A stretch of 64,000 nt of DNA, taken from positions 248,001 through 312,000 of the forward strand of contig NZ_PGOI01000001.1 in assembly GCF_002794355.1 (NCBI RefSeq), read 5' to 3'. The translations under genes and the position numbers were made by a program. The notes below the pieces were generated by a model, which saw nothing but the letters and a program-made list of their open reading frames with translations, was not told the DNA's origin and made no database searches. The stretch comes from Pseudorhodobacter sp. MZDSW-24AT. Its GTDB lineage: Bacteria; Pseudomonadota; Alphaproteobacteria; Rhodobacterales; Rhodobacteraceae. This document shows positions 36,100-44,532 of this stretch, piece after piece (the stretch's first letter is position 1; the number at the start of each line of letters is the position of its first letter).

Positions 36100-37230
36100 T
36101 CAGTTGGCAACCTGCCGTTCGTAGGCTTCCAGAATGGTGCGAAAGTAATCCGCCTGCGGCATCGCCAGCCCGCGCTCGGCCAGCACTTCGGGCGAAACAT
36201 CCGTGAACAGGGCGCTCCATTCCTCGGCCGTCAGGTTTTCCTTGACCGCATTGGCATCGATGCCCGGCAGCCAGTTGAAGCGGCGCACGATGCCTTCGGC
36301 CTGCACCTCGGGCGAGGTGGCCAGCTCGATGAACTTGACCGCCAGATCGGCCTCAGCCGCCTTTTCCGGCACCACATAATACATCGGCTGTCCGGGCATC
36401 CCCGGCGCGGGGATCAGAAGCTTGAGGTCCGGGTTCAGGCGGCCATCGGCAACCCAGGTGTAGAACATGTCCATCCAGACCGGACCCATGGCGATTTCAC
36501 CACGGTTCATCGCATCCAGCGTGCCCGCATTGCCGGGGGTGATGGTGGCGACGCTGTTGAACTCTTTCAGGCTGGCCAAAGCCGGGCCCCAAGACTCGGC
36601 GGCGGCGGCATCGAACGGCCCGCTGCGCAGCGCATCGGCCATGTCGGAAAAGGCATACATCCAGCCAAAGACAAAGCCCACGCCCGCCATGCCGCCGGTG
36701 ATGCCGTTATAGCCGAACTGACCGGGGTTGGCCTTGGCCCAGTCCACCAGCTCGGCATAGCTTTGCGGCGGGTTGGGCACCAGCGCGGGGTTATAGGCAA
36801 TGGCGATTTGGCTTTGGAACATCGGCATCACATAGCCGCCCACATCCACGCCCAGCGCGTTCTCGGCGCTGCCCGTGGTGACCAGATCGCCGGTCGCGGC
36901 GCGGTCACGGTAGGATTGCAGCAGACCTTCGGTCACCATCTGCCCGGCCATGCGCTGATGCACCACGCCGACATCGACATCCCAGACGTCATTGTCCTTT
37001 TGCGCGGCCAGCTTTTCATACAGCGCCTGGCTGCCGCCATCGCCGGGGCCGGTGCCCAGCGCGCGCACGGTGACGCCGGGGTTCTGTTCCTCGAACAAGG
37101 GCCCGAGGTAATCGTTGATGTAATCCACCATATTGGTGTCGCCCGCTGTGACCACATTCAAGGTCTGGGCGGCGGCAGGAAGGCTGAGGACGGCACTGAA
37201 GGCCGCGCCGAGAAAGACAGAACGTTTCAT
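36100..37230 (-). CDS. ABC transporter solute-binding protein, second transporter
   Basis: A 376-aa periplasmic receptor with signal peptide MKRSVFLGAAFSAVLSLPAA (cleavage near AAAQ). The mature part TLNVVTAGDTNMVDYINDYL and the later GPVWMDMFYTWVADG and YYVVPEKAAEADLAVKFIE are typical of PotD/YnjB-like extracellular binding proteins. It is not close to the three paralogues upstream. ATG at 37230 has GGAG 8 nt before. It follows the ATPase gene by 25 nt. The GpdQ-like enzyme in the same operon suggests a phosphodiester ligand. Confidence 0.88.
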   Translation of the reverse strand: MKRSVFLGAAFSAVLSLPAAAQTLNVVTAGDTNMVDYINDYLGPLFEEQNPGVTVRALGTGPGDGGSQALYEKLAAQKDNDVWDVDVGVVHQRMAGQMVTEGLLQSYRDRAATGDLVTTGSAENALGVDVGGYVMPMFQSQIAIAYNPALVPNPPQSYAELVDWAKANPGQFGYNGITGGMAGVGFVFGWMYAFSDMADALRSGPFDAAAAESWGPALASLKEFNSVATITPGNAGTLDAMNRGEIAMGPVWMDMFYTWVADGRLNPDLKLLIPAPGMPGQPMYYVVPEKAAEADLAVKFIELATSPEVQAEGIVRRFNWLPGIDANAVKENLTAEEWSALFTDVSPEVLAERGLAMPQADYFRTILEAYERQVAN

Positions 37231-37255
37231 TGGCTAGTCTCCGCTGTGGATGGGA

Positions 37256-38263
37256 TCAGTTCGGCAGCAACTTCTGGTCGGCGCCAAACGCCATGAGCGA
37301 TGCGGTCGGCACGGCGACACACACCTGCGACCCCGGCGTGACAGGCACGTCGGACATCGCCGAAATCACCTCGGCTCCGCTTGCAAGCTGAAGGTGATAG
37401 CCCCCGCCCGTATAGGCACAGTCCTGAACCGTGCCATGGCGGATGAGGGAATTCTGCGGGGGCTGCGCATGGATGCGGGCATCGCTGCTGCGAAAGCCCA
37501 AGGTCTCGCCCGCCACCGGATCATCGGGGCGCGCGACCACCACATTGTCGACGCCCAGAAAGCGACCCGCGTCCAGATCGGCGGGGCGGGTGTACAGGTC
37601 TTGCGGGGCGGCGACCTGCACCACCTCGCCGGCGCGCATCAGGACGATGGTATCGGCCATCGCCAGCGCCTCTTCCTGATCATGAGTGACCATGATGGTG
37701 GTGATGCCCAGCCGCTGTTGCAGGCGGCGCAGTTCCCCGCGCAGATTGCGGCGGATGGCGGCATCAAGGTTCGACAGCGGCTCATCCAGCAGCAGGATCG
37801 GCGGGTCGATGATCAGGGCCCGGCCCAAGGCCACGCGCTGGCGCTGCCCGCCCGACAGATTGGCCACCTTCCGCGCGCCATAGCCGGACAGCCCCAGCAT
37901 CTCCAGCATCGCCTCGGCCCGCGCCTCGCGTTCCGCCCGGGGCACGCCGCGCAGTTTGAGCGGATAGGTCAGATTGCCCGCCACCGTCATATGCGGCCAC
38001 AGCGCATAGGATTGGAACACCATCGCGGTGCCGCGCTTTTCCGGCGGCAGAGCGGCGATGGAGCGCGCGCCAAGCCGGATATCGCCCGACGCAGGCGGCG
38101 CAAATCCCGCGATTGAACGCAACAGCGTGGTCTTGCCACAGCCCGAAGGGCCCAGCAGGCAGGTGAAGCTGCCCGCAGGCACATTCAACGTCACATCATG
38201 CAGGATCTGGGTGCCTCCCAAACGAATGGAAAGCCCCTGCAGCTCCAGCGCCTCGACTCCCAT
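37256..38263 (-). CDS. ABC transporter ATP-binding protein, second transporter
   Basis: A 335-aa ATPase with Walker A GPSGCGKTT near residue 38, LSGGQRQR, Walker B ILLLDEPLSNLD and MVTHDQEEA, plus a TOBE C-terminus. I chose ATG at 38263 (MGVEALELQGLSIRLGG) because a strong GGAGGA lies 4 nt upstream; an in-frame ATG at 38305 lacks that. It is the first gene of the operon ATPase-receptor-permease-permease-phosphodiesterase. Confidence 0.92.
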   Translation of the reverse strand: MGVEALELQGLSIRLGGTQILHDVTLNVPAGSFTCLLGPSGCGKTTLLRSIAGFAPPASGDIRLGARSIAALPPEKRGTAMVFQSYALWPHMTVAGNLTYPLKLRGVPRAEREARAEAMLEMLGLSGYGARKVANLSGGQRQRVALGRALIIDPPILLLDEPLSNLDAAIRRNLRGELRRLQQRLGITTIMVTHDQEEALAMADTIVLMRAGEVVQVAAPQDLYTRPADLDAGRFLGVDNVVVARPDDPVAGETLGFRSSDARIHAQPPQNSLIRHGTVQDCAYTGGGYHLQLASGAEVISAMSDVPVTPGSQVCVAVPTASLMAFGADQKLLPN

Positions 38264-38327
38264 TTCGTCCTCCCTCGACGCGGTTTTGAAAGCGTGTGCA
38301 TTCATCGTTTGCGATTCTTTCCCTTTG

Positions 38328-38388
38328 TGTCAAGGCTGATTAATCTTGAAATGTAACAGCCCTGTGTCTATCGTGAAATCGCGTTCAC
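38328..38388. promoter_or_regulatory. Divergent control region with a LacI-type operator (38373-38388)
   Basis: An imperfect palindrome, GTGAAATCGCGTTCAC (38373-38388), has the GTGAAnnCGnnTTCAC form with central CG expected of LacI-family operators. It lies 25 nt before the second LacI gene. On the minus strand a TTGACA (38333-38328) could be the -35 of the ABC operon, though no good -10 follows. One operator could control both directions. Confidence 0.6.
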
Positions 38389-38412
38389 TTTCTCGAACCA
38401 GTTGGGGGCAGC

Positions 38413-39396
38413 ATGCGGGTGACGGCGGATGATGTGGCGGCGCGGGCCGGGGTGTCGCGTTCGGCGGTGTCGCGGGCCTTTACCGAAGGGGCCAGCATCC
38501 AGCCCGACAAGCGGGCCCATATCCTGCAAGTGGCGGAAGATTTGGGCTATCGCCCCAATCTGATGGCGCGCAGCCTCACCGGCGGCGCCACCGGGCTGAT
38601 CGCGGTGGTGGTGGGGGCGCTCTCCAGCCCTTATGAAAGCTGGTTTCTGGACATCCTGTCGCAACGCATCCGCAGCCGGGGTCTGTGGCCGCTCTTGGTG
38701 CCGGTCTCGCCGGGACAGGAAATCGAACCCGCGCTCGACCATGCGCTGGCCTATCAGGTCGATGGCGCGGTGATCGCGGCGGGATCGGTGAACCAGAAGC
38801 TGGCCGAACGCTGCACGGCCAATGGCGCGCCCATCGTGGTGGTGGGCCGCGTGCTGGACGGCGGCGGCGCCGATTCGGTGTGTTGCGACAACCGCGCCGG
38901 GATGGCGATGATCGCCGAGCGGCTGGTGGCCACAGGCCGCCGCCGCATCGCCTGGATCGGCGGGCGCGCCGACACCTTTTCCAATGTGGAACGCTTCGAG
39001 GGGTTGACGGCAGCGCTGGCGGCGCAGGGCCTTGCGCTGACCGACACCCGGCGCGGCGATTACACCACCGACAGCGGGATGGTGCAGGCGCTCGCACTGC
39101 TGACCGCGCCCAGTCGGCCCGATGCGATTGTCTGCGGCAATGATGCCATGGCCATCGGCGCCATCGCGGCCGCCCGCCGTCTTGGCCTGCGCGTGCCCGA
39201 GGATGTGGGGATCTGCGGTTTTGACGATATTCCCGCCGCCGCATGGGAGCCGTTCAGCCTGACCACCGTGGCCAACCCAGTGGCCGATACGGTGGATGCG
39301 GCGCTCACTCTGCTCACCCGCCGCATCGCGGGCGAAAAAGGAGCGGTGTCCACCATCCGCCTGCCCCCTGCCCTGCGCTTGCGCCAAAGCCTCTAG
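38413..39396 (+). CDS. LacI-family transcriptional regulator (2)
   Basis: A 327-aa LacI/GalR-type repressor, with HTH VTADDVAARAGVSRSAVSRA at residues 3-22, hinge LMARSLTGG, and an effector domain including DAIVCGNDAMAIGAI and VGICGFDDIPAAAWEPF. It is divergent from the second ABC operon, which it probably represses. Its recognition helix GVSRSAVSR is identical to regulator 1, so cross-talk between the two operons is plausible. It converges closely (22 nt) with the P-type ATPase gene. Confidence 0.93.
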   Translation: MRVTADDVAARAGVSRSAVSRAFTEGASIQPDKRAHILQVAEDLGYRPNLMARSLTGGATGLIAVVVGALSSPYESWFLDILSQRIRSRGLWPLLVPVSPGQEIEPALDHALAYQVDGAVIAAGSVNQKLAERCTANGAPIVVVGRVLDGGGADSVCCDNRAGMAMIAERLVATGRRRIAWIGGRADTFSNVERFEGLTAALAAQGLALTDTRRGDYTTDSGMVQALALLTAPSRPDAIVCGNDAMAIGAIAAARRLGLRVPEDVGICGFDDIPAAAWEPFSLTTVANPVADTVDAALTLLTRRIAGEKGAVSTIRLPPALRLRQSL

Positions 39397-39418
39397 CCGC
39401 GCCGATCCTGCCCTCCGG

Positions 39419-41302
39419 TCAGGAAAACCCCTGTCCCGTCGGGCCGGGGGCCGCGGGCACAGGCGCTGCCAAGGCCGGGGTGATCCGCAGCGCCCGCAGC
39501 GCGTTCAGGATCACCGCCACGTCAATCGCCTCTTGCAGCAAAGCGCCCTGCACGGGGGTCAGATGGCCCAACGCGGCCGCGATCATGCCCAGCACCGACA
39601 GCCCAAGGCCTGCGCCGACACTTTGCAGCGCGATCCGCCGCGCGCCTTGGGCGATGGACAGCCCCGCCAGCAGCCCGTCAAGGCGGTCGACTAGCAGCAC
39701 CACATCCGCCGCTTCGGCCGAGGCCGCCGCCCCGCGCGCGCCCATGGCGATGCCCACATCGGCGGCAGCCAGCGCCGGGGCATCATTCACGCCATCACCC
39801 ACCATCATGACGCCACCGCCGCCGCGCGCATGCTCGGCCCGCACCAAAGCCACCTTCTGCTCCGGGGTCAGCTCGGCGTGAAGCGCATCCAGACCCAGAC
39901 CCGCCGTCACCGCCTCGGCCACCGCGCGCCGATCTCCGGTCGCCAGCAGGATTCGCCCCACGCCAAGGCGGCGCAGACCCGCCAGCAGCGCGGCGGTGCC
40001 GGGTCGCAGTCCGTCGGCCAAGACGACCCGCCCCGCCAGCCGCTGCCCAATGGCCACCGCCACCTGCACAGACCCGGCCTGCGCGGCCGGACCGGACGGC
40101 AGGTCTCCCCCCAACTGCACGGCCACAAAGCCAAGGCCGCCGACCGCGACCCACTGCCCCTCCACCCGGCCGGTGACGCCTTCGCCGGGGGTTTCCATGG
40201 TTTCCTGAGGGATCGGCAGCATCGGCCCGCGCGCCAGCGCCGCCGCAACCACCGCCTGCGCGATCGGGTGATGTGACGCCTGATCCAGCGCGGCGGCCGC
40301 GCGCAGCACCTCCTCCGCGCTGAAACCGGCTTCCGTGTGGATCGCCACGATCTGCGGCCGCCCGTCGGTCAGGGTGCCGGTCTTGTCCAGGATCAGCGTG
40401 CCGATCCGTGCCAGAGCTTCCAGCGGACGCGCGCCCTTGATCAGCACGCCATGGCGCGCGGCGCGCGACAGCCCTGCCACCAGCGCCACCGGCACCGCCA
40501 GAATCAGCGGGCAGGGCGTGGCCACCACCAGCACCGCCACCGCCCGGATCGGGTCGCCACTGGCCCACCACGCCGCCGCCGCCAAACCCAGCGTCAGCGC
40601 CAGAAACACCAGCGACCAGCGGTCGGCCAGCCGCGCCATCGGCGCTTTCGAGGCCTGCGCCGCCTCGACCAGCCGGATGATCCCCGCATAGGTGCTGTCG
40701 GCGGCGCGGCGCGCGGCGGTCAGTTCAAAAGCCTCGCCCACATTGGTGGCGCCGCTCATCACCTCTTGCCCTTGCGACTGCCGCAGGGGAAGCGATTCAC
40801 CCGTCAAGGCTGAAAGATCCACCAGCGCGCTTGCGCTGTGCAGCGTCCCATCCACCGGCACCACATCGCCCCGGCGGATCAAGACAAGATCGCCCGGGCC
40901 CAGCGCCTCCAGCGGCACCTCCTGCAACGCTCCGCCCACCAGACGGGTGGCGCGCCGGGGCACCCGCGACAAAAGGGCCGTCATGTCGCGGCGGGCGCGC
41001 GTTTCGGCATAGCTTTCCAGAAAGGTGCCGCCAGAATACATCAGCGCGACCACGGCGGCGGCCAAGGCCTCCCCCAGCAGCAAAGCCGCCGACATCGACA
41101 CCGCCGCCACGATGTCAAGCCCCACCTCGCCGCGGCGCAGGCTGCGCAGGATCTCGACCAAAAGCCCCAGCAAGACCGGGATCACCCCCGCCGACCAGAG
41201 CTGCGCGGCAAGGCGCGCATCCCCCGCAAACCAAAGCGCCGCGCCGCCGGTCAGACCGGCAAGGGCGCAGCCCAACAGGGCAAAGCTCAGGCGCGACGGC
41301 AT
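39419..41302 (-). CDS. P1B-type heavy-metal-translocating ATPase with TPC motif
   Basis: A 627-aa P-type ATPase. TGES is at residues 168-171, phosphorylation motif DKTGT at 306-310, the P1B histidine pair SHHPIAQAV follows, and the hinge is MMVGDGVNDAPALAAADVGIA. The membrane metal motif is TPC (262-264) instead of the common CPC. There is no N-terminal CxxC metal-binding domain and no C-terminal hemerythrin-like domain. TPC pumps are a poorly characterised P1B group, so the metal cannot be assigned. ATG at 41302 has AAGGA 8 nt upstream. An FNR-like box lies about 100 nt upstream. Confidence 0.9.
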   Translation of the reverse strand: MPSRLSFALLGCALAGLTGGAALWFAGDARLAAQLWSAGVIPVLLGLLVEILRSLRRGEVGLDIVAAVSMSAALLLGEALAAAVVALMYSGGTFLESYAETRARRDMTALLSRVPRRATRLVGGALQEVPLEALGPGDLVLIRRGDVVPVDGTLHSASALVDLSALTGESLPLRQSQGQEVMSGATNVGEAFELTAARRAADSTYAGIIRLVEAAQASKAPMARLADRWSLVFLALTLGLAAAAWWASGDPIRAVAVLVVATPCPLILAVPVALVAGLSRAARHGVLIKGARPLEALARIGTLILDKTGTLTDGRPQIVAIHTEAGFSAEEVLRAAAALDQASHHPIAQAVVAAALARGPMLPIPQETMETPGEGVTGRVEGQWVAVGGLGFVAVQLGGDLPSGPAAQAGSVQVAVAIGQRLAGRVVLADGLRPGTAALLAGLRRLGVGRILLATGDRRAVAEAVTAGLGLDALHAELTPEQKVALVRAEHARGGGGVMMVGDGVNDAPALAAADVGIAMGARGAAASAEAADVVLLVDRLDGLLAGLSIAQGARRIALQSVGAGLGLSVLGMIAAALGHLTPVQGALLQEAIDVAVILNALRALRITPALAAPVPAAPGPTGQGFS

Positions 41303-41404
41303 GGCACAATCCTTTCGCGCCAAGGGCGCCCGGTAAAGGACAGCGCGCGTTGCGCTCCCTGCCCCTTCAGGCTCTTGGGATGGCAGGTCTTGCGCGGCGG
41401 GGAC

Positions 41405-41418
41405 ATGATCTCGATCAA
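41405..41418 (-). promoter_or_regulatory. FNR/FnrL-like box upstream of the P1B ATPase
   Basis: The minus strand reads TTGATCGAGATCAT, matching 9 of 10 conserved bases of TTGAT-N4-ATCAA. It lies 103 nt upstream of the ATPase start and points to oxygen-responsive control. It is also 22 nt inside the end of the antiporter operon's intergenic region, but downstream of that operon. Confidence 0.6.
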
Positions 41419-41440
41419 GTCGCCGCCATGCCAAGGCGGC

Positions 41441-41803
41441 TCAGTCCTGTTCCCCCCGGTCCGGCGCCGGGGGAATGTCGGGCTGGCCTTCGGCACGGTC
41501 ACGGTGCAACGCCGCCCGCCCCAGCAACATCAGCGTGACCGGGGTGGTCACCATGACGCAAAGCCCGATCACCAGCTCATGCACGAACACCCGGTCCTGC
41601 ACCCAAGACCAGCACAGCATCGACGCAAGCAGGATCGCCGCCGTGCCCCAGCTGGTGCCAAGGGTGGGCGCGTGCAGGCGGTCGTAAAAACTTTTCAGAT
41701 GCAGCAGGCCAAAGGCGCCCAGCAGTGTCAGCGTGCTGCCCAACACCAAAAGCGCCGCCACCAGCAGCATCAGCCAAGGCGGAAGCGTGGCCAGCGCGGT
41801 CAT
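41441..41803 (-). CDS. mrpG: Mrp/Pha Na+(K+)/H+ antiporter subunit G
   Basis: A 120-aa membrane protein with three helices, [20 protein letters not shown] and on. [20 protein letters not shown] is the MnhG/MrpG family signature. ATG at 41803 overlaps the subunit F stop (ATGA). It is the last gene of the antiporter operon. The longer frame to 42121 lies within subunit F. Alternative symbols are mnhG and phaG. Confidence 0.92.
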   Translation of the reverse strand: MTALATLPPWLMLLVAALLVLGSTLTLLGAFGLLHLKSFYDRLHAPTLGTSWGTAAILLASMLCWSWVQDRVFVHELVIGLCVMVTTPVTLMLLGRAALHRDRAEGQPDIPPAPDRGEQD

Positions 41804-42084
41804 TCGATCACCTCGCCGCGCAACAGGAACTTGGCCAGTGTCACCGTGGCGACAAAGCCGCCGACCGAAATCACCAGCGCCGCCTCGAACAAGAAAGGCG
41901 TGCCCAAGCGCAGCCCGGTGACAAGAAACAAAAGCATGATGGCGATGTAAAGCGCGTCCAGCGCCAGCACCCGGTCTTGCGCGCGCGGCCCTCTCACCAT
42001 GCGCAGCGTGGCCAGACAGGCGGCCAGCGCCAGCGCGATCTGGGCATAGGTCAGGGCAAGCCAAAGCAGGGTGTCGGGGGTCAT
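41800..42084 (-). CDS. mrpF: Mrp/Pha antiporter subunit F
   Basis: A 94-aa, three-helix subunit. [20 protein letters not shown] is the MrpF signature (R-G-P-x-x-x-D-R-V-x-A-x-D). Its start overlaps the subunit E stop by 4 bp and its stop overlaps subunit G, so all are co-translated. Confidence 0.93.
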   Translation of the reverse strand: MTPDTLLWLALTYAQIALALAACLATLRMVRGPRAQDRVLALDALYIAIMLLFLVTGLRLGTPFLFEAALVISVGGFVATVTLAKFLLRGEVIE

Positions 42085-42569
42085 GCGAAAGCCTCCAGCA
42101 GCAGGGCTTCGTAGCGGTCACGGATCAAGGCGTGCCATTCGGCCTCGTCGATCATGTCAAAGACATGCAAAAGCAAGGTGCCCGCTTCGGGATCATATTC
42201 CAGCCAAGCGGTGCCCGGCGTGGCCGTCAGCACCACCGCCAGCACGGCCAGCGCCACCGGATCGCGCAGGCGCAAGGGGATGCGCACAAAGCCCGACTTG
42301 CGCGCGCCATGCCGCCCGTTGGTCAGCATCAGCCGTGCCACCGCCCAGTTCGACCGCACAATATCGACCGAGACAATGCCCACCAGCCGCAACAGCGGCG
42401 TCCACGCCCGGATGCGCGGGGCCTGTGGCTCGATCCGGGCGAAGGCCAGCCCCGCAAACAGCGCAATGGCACTGCCCAAGACCAGATGGCCCAGCGAAAA
42501 CCGCGTGAGCAGCAGCCACATCAGCGTCAGCGCGCAAGACAGCAAAGGGTGCGGCAGAAAGCGGCTCAT
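42081..42569 (-). CDS. mrpE: Mrp/Pha antiporter subunit E
   Basis: A 162-aa subunit. N-terminal helices ([20 protein letters not shown]) are followed by a soluble domain with the MrpE segment [22 protein letters not shown] and [11 protein letters not shown]. Overlaps the subunit D stop by 4 bp and the subunit F start by 4 bp. Its role in the complex is assembly or stability rather than a clear ion path. Confidence 0.92.
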   Translation of the reverse strand: MSRFLPHPLLSCALTLMWLLLTRFSLGHLVLGSAIALFAGLAFARIEPQAPRIRAWTPLLRLVGIVSVDIVRSNWAVARLMLTNGRHGARKSGFVRIPLRLRDPVALAVLAVVLTATPGTAWLEYDPEAGTLLLHVFDMIDEAEWHALIRDRYEALLLEAFA

Positions 42570-44191
42570 GGGCTGGCATCCTCGGCCCGGGGCGCGCCCA
42601 AGACACCTTGCGCATAGATCGAGGGGCGCAGCAGCGCATCAGCGGTGTCGTTCATATAACCCAGCGTGACATCGGCCTTGATCGTCAGGAAGACAAGCAG
42701 CCCGATCAGCCCCACCACCGGCGCGAGTTCCAGCGCCAGCACGCGCGGCGGCGCGCCATCGCTTGCCCAGAAGGTCTGGATACCCACCCGCACCAGCCCT
42801 GTCAGCGTGGCAAAACCGGACAGGATCAGAATCGCCACAAAGATCCAGGCCATCGGCCCGGTTGCACTGCCGCTGGCGACCAGCGCCTGCAACAGCCCAA
42901 GCTTGCCGATAAAGCCCGAAAGCGGCGGCAGCCCTGCCAGCACGATCAGACAGGCCGCAAAGCAGATGCCCAGCACCGTCAGCGATCCGGGAATGGCCAG
43001 CCCCACCTCGGGCTGGCGGTTCTCCTCGCGTTCGTCCAAGCCATAGGCATCGGCGGTCAGCGCCAGCAGGGCGGCTATGCCCCCTTCTTCGCGGCCCATC
43101 GGCTCGATCAGCAGGAAAAGTGCGCTGGTGGCCAGCGTCGAGCTCAGCAGATAGAACAGCGCCGCCGCCAAGATCTGCACCGGCCCCCCGGCCAGCACGA
43201 ACCCCGTCGCCGCCAGCACCGTGCCCGAAGACACCAGCACCAGATGCGCGGCCATGCGCCCCAAGCCTTGCGAGGCCAAGACCCCCAGAAAGCCAAAGAC
43301 CACCGTGGCCATGCCGCCCGCGATCAGCACCTCGGCCCCGAACCCGGCCGAGGCCCCTGCCCCGGCGCCAAAGATCAACAGCGCCAGCCGCAACAGCACA
43401 TAGACGCCGACCTTGGTCATGATGGCGAACATCGCGGCCACCGGGGCCGCACCCGCCATATAGGCCGTCGGCAACCAGAATGACAAAGGCCAGATCCCCG
43501 CCTTGATCAGGAAGGCCAGCCCCATGATCGCCGCCCCCGCATGCAGCATCACCCGCTGCGGCTCGGGCAGCATCGGCACCATCAGCGACAGATGCGCCAT
43601 GTTCAGGGTGCCGCTGGCCGCATAAACCATGCTGACGCCCACCAGAAACAGCAGCGACCCGGTCAGGTTGATGGCGATGTAATGCAAGCCCCCGCGCACC
43701 CGCAACTGCCCGCCGCCATGCAAAAGCAACCCATAGGACGCCGCCAGCAGCACCTCGAAGAACACGAACAGGTTGAACAGATCACCGGTCAGGAAAGCCC
43801 CGTTCAACCCCATCAGCAGAAACTGGAACAAACTGTGGAAATGCTGGCCCTGCCGGTGCCACCCCGCCGCCGCATAGATCAGCGCGGGCAGCGCCAGCAG
43901 CGCGGTCAGCACCAGCATCATCGCCGACAGCCGGTCGATCACAAGAACAATCCCAAAGGGCGCGCCCCTGTCACCCAGCAGGTAAAAGCCGATGTCATTG
44001 AAACCGGTCAGCGCGCTGCCCTTGGAGCGCATCAAAAGCTCGACGCCCACCAGCAGCATGGCCATCACCGCGCCAAGGCTGATCGCCAGCTTGGCGCTGC
44101 GCTGACGCTCGTCATAGATCAGCATCAAGGCACCCGCGAAGAACGGGATCAGGATCGGCGCAATGATCAGATGCTCGGGCCCGGGGGTCAT
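42566..44191 (-). CDS. mrpD: Mrp/Pha antiporter subunit D (NuoN-like)
   Basis: A 541-aa polytopic protein of the complex I antiporter-like family, about 14 helices. LFVFFEVLLAASYGLLLHGG contains the conserved helix-5 glutamate. The GIWPLSFWLPTAYMAGAAPVAAMFAIMTKVG helix 7-8 region carries the key lysines. It overlaps subunit C and E genes by 4 bp each. Confidence 0.94.
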   Translation of the reverse strand: MTPGPEHLIIAPILIPFFAGALMLIYDERQRSAKLAISLGAVMAMLLVGVELLMRSKGSALTGFNDIGFYLLGDRGAPFGIVLVIDRLSAMMLVLTALLALPALIYAAAGWHRQGQHFHSLFQFLLMGLNGAFLTGDLFNLFVFFEVLLAASYGLLLHGGGQLRVRGGLHYIAINLTGSLLFLVGVSMVYAASGTLNMAHLSLMVPMLPEPQRVMLHAGAAIMGLAFLIKAGIWPLSFWLPTAYMAGAAPVAAMFAIMTKVGVYVLLRLALLIFGAGAGASAGFGAEVLIAGGMATVVFGFLGVLASQGLGRMAAHLVLVSSGTVLAATGFVLAGGPVQILAAALFYLLSSTLATSALFLLIEPMGREEGGIAALLALTADAYGLDEREENRQPEVGLAIPGSLTVLGICFAACLIVLAGLPPLSGFIGKLGLLQALVASGSATGPMAWIFVAILILSGFATLTGLVRVGIQTFWASDGAPPRVLALELAPVVGLIGLLVFLTIKADVTLGYMNDTADALLRPSIYAQGVLGAPRAEDASP

Positions 44192-44532
44192 GGCTCACGC
44201 TCCTGCGCATCGACATGGTCGGTGCCCGTCAACCCGCGTGAGGCGATCAGCACCACCAGAAACAGCGCCGTGGTGGCAAAGCTGATGACAATGGCGGTCA
44301 GAACCAGCGCCTGCGGCAACGGGTCGGCATAGGCGGTGGGGTCGATGAACCCTCCGCGCGGCATGATCGGCGGCGCGCCCAGCACCAGCCGCCCGGTCGC
44401 AAAGATGAACAGGTTGACAGCATAAGACAGCAGGCACAGCCCGACGATCACCTGAAAGGTGCGCGGCCGCAGCACCAGCCAGATGCCAGAGGCGGCCAGC
44501 ACACCGATGGCACCAGAAAGAACCCCTTCCAT
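44188..44532 (-). CDS. mrpC: Mrp/Pha antiporter subunit C (NuoK-like)
   Basis: A 114-aa, three-helix subunit homologous to NuoK. LLSYAVNLFIFATGRL and the DPLPQALVLTAIVISFATTA segment are diagnostic of MnhC/MrpC. Its start shares one base with the AB fusion gene's stop. Confidence 0.93.
   Translation of the reverse strand: MEGVLSGAIGVLAASGIWLVLRPRTFQVIVGLCLLSYAVNLFIFATGRLVLGAPPIMPRGGFIDPTAYADPLPQALVLTAIVISFATTALFLVVLIASRGLTGTDHVDAQEREP

Noticed and set aside
38287-38304. TGAAAGCGTGTGCATTCA as a second operator for the LacI regulator
   Set aside because: The arms match only partly and the centre is not palindromic; it is also just upstream of the strong ATPase ribosome-binding site, so I did not list it.
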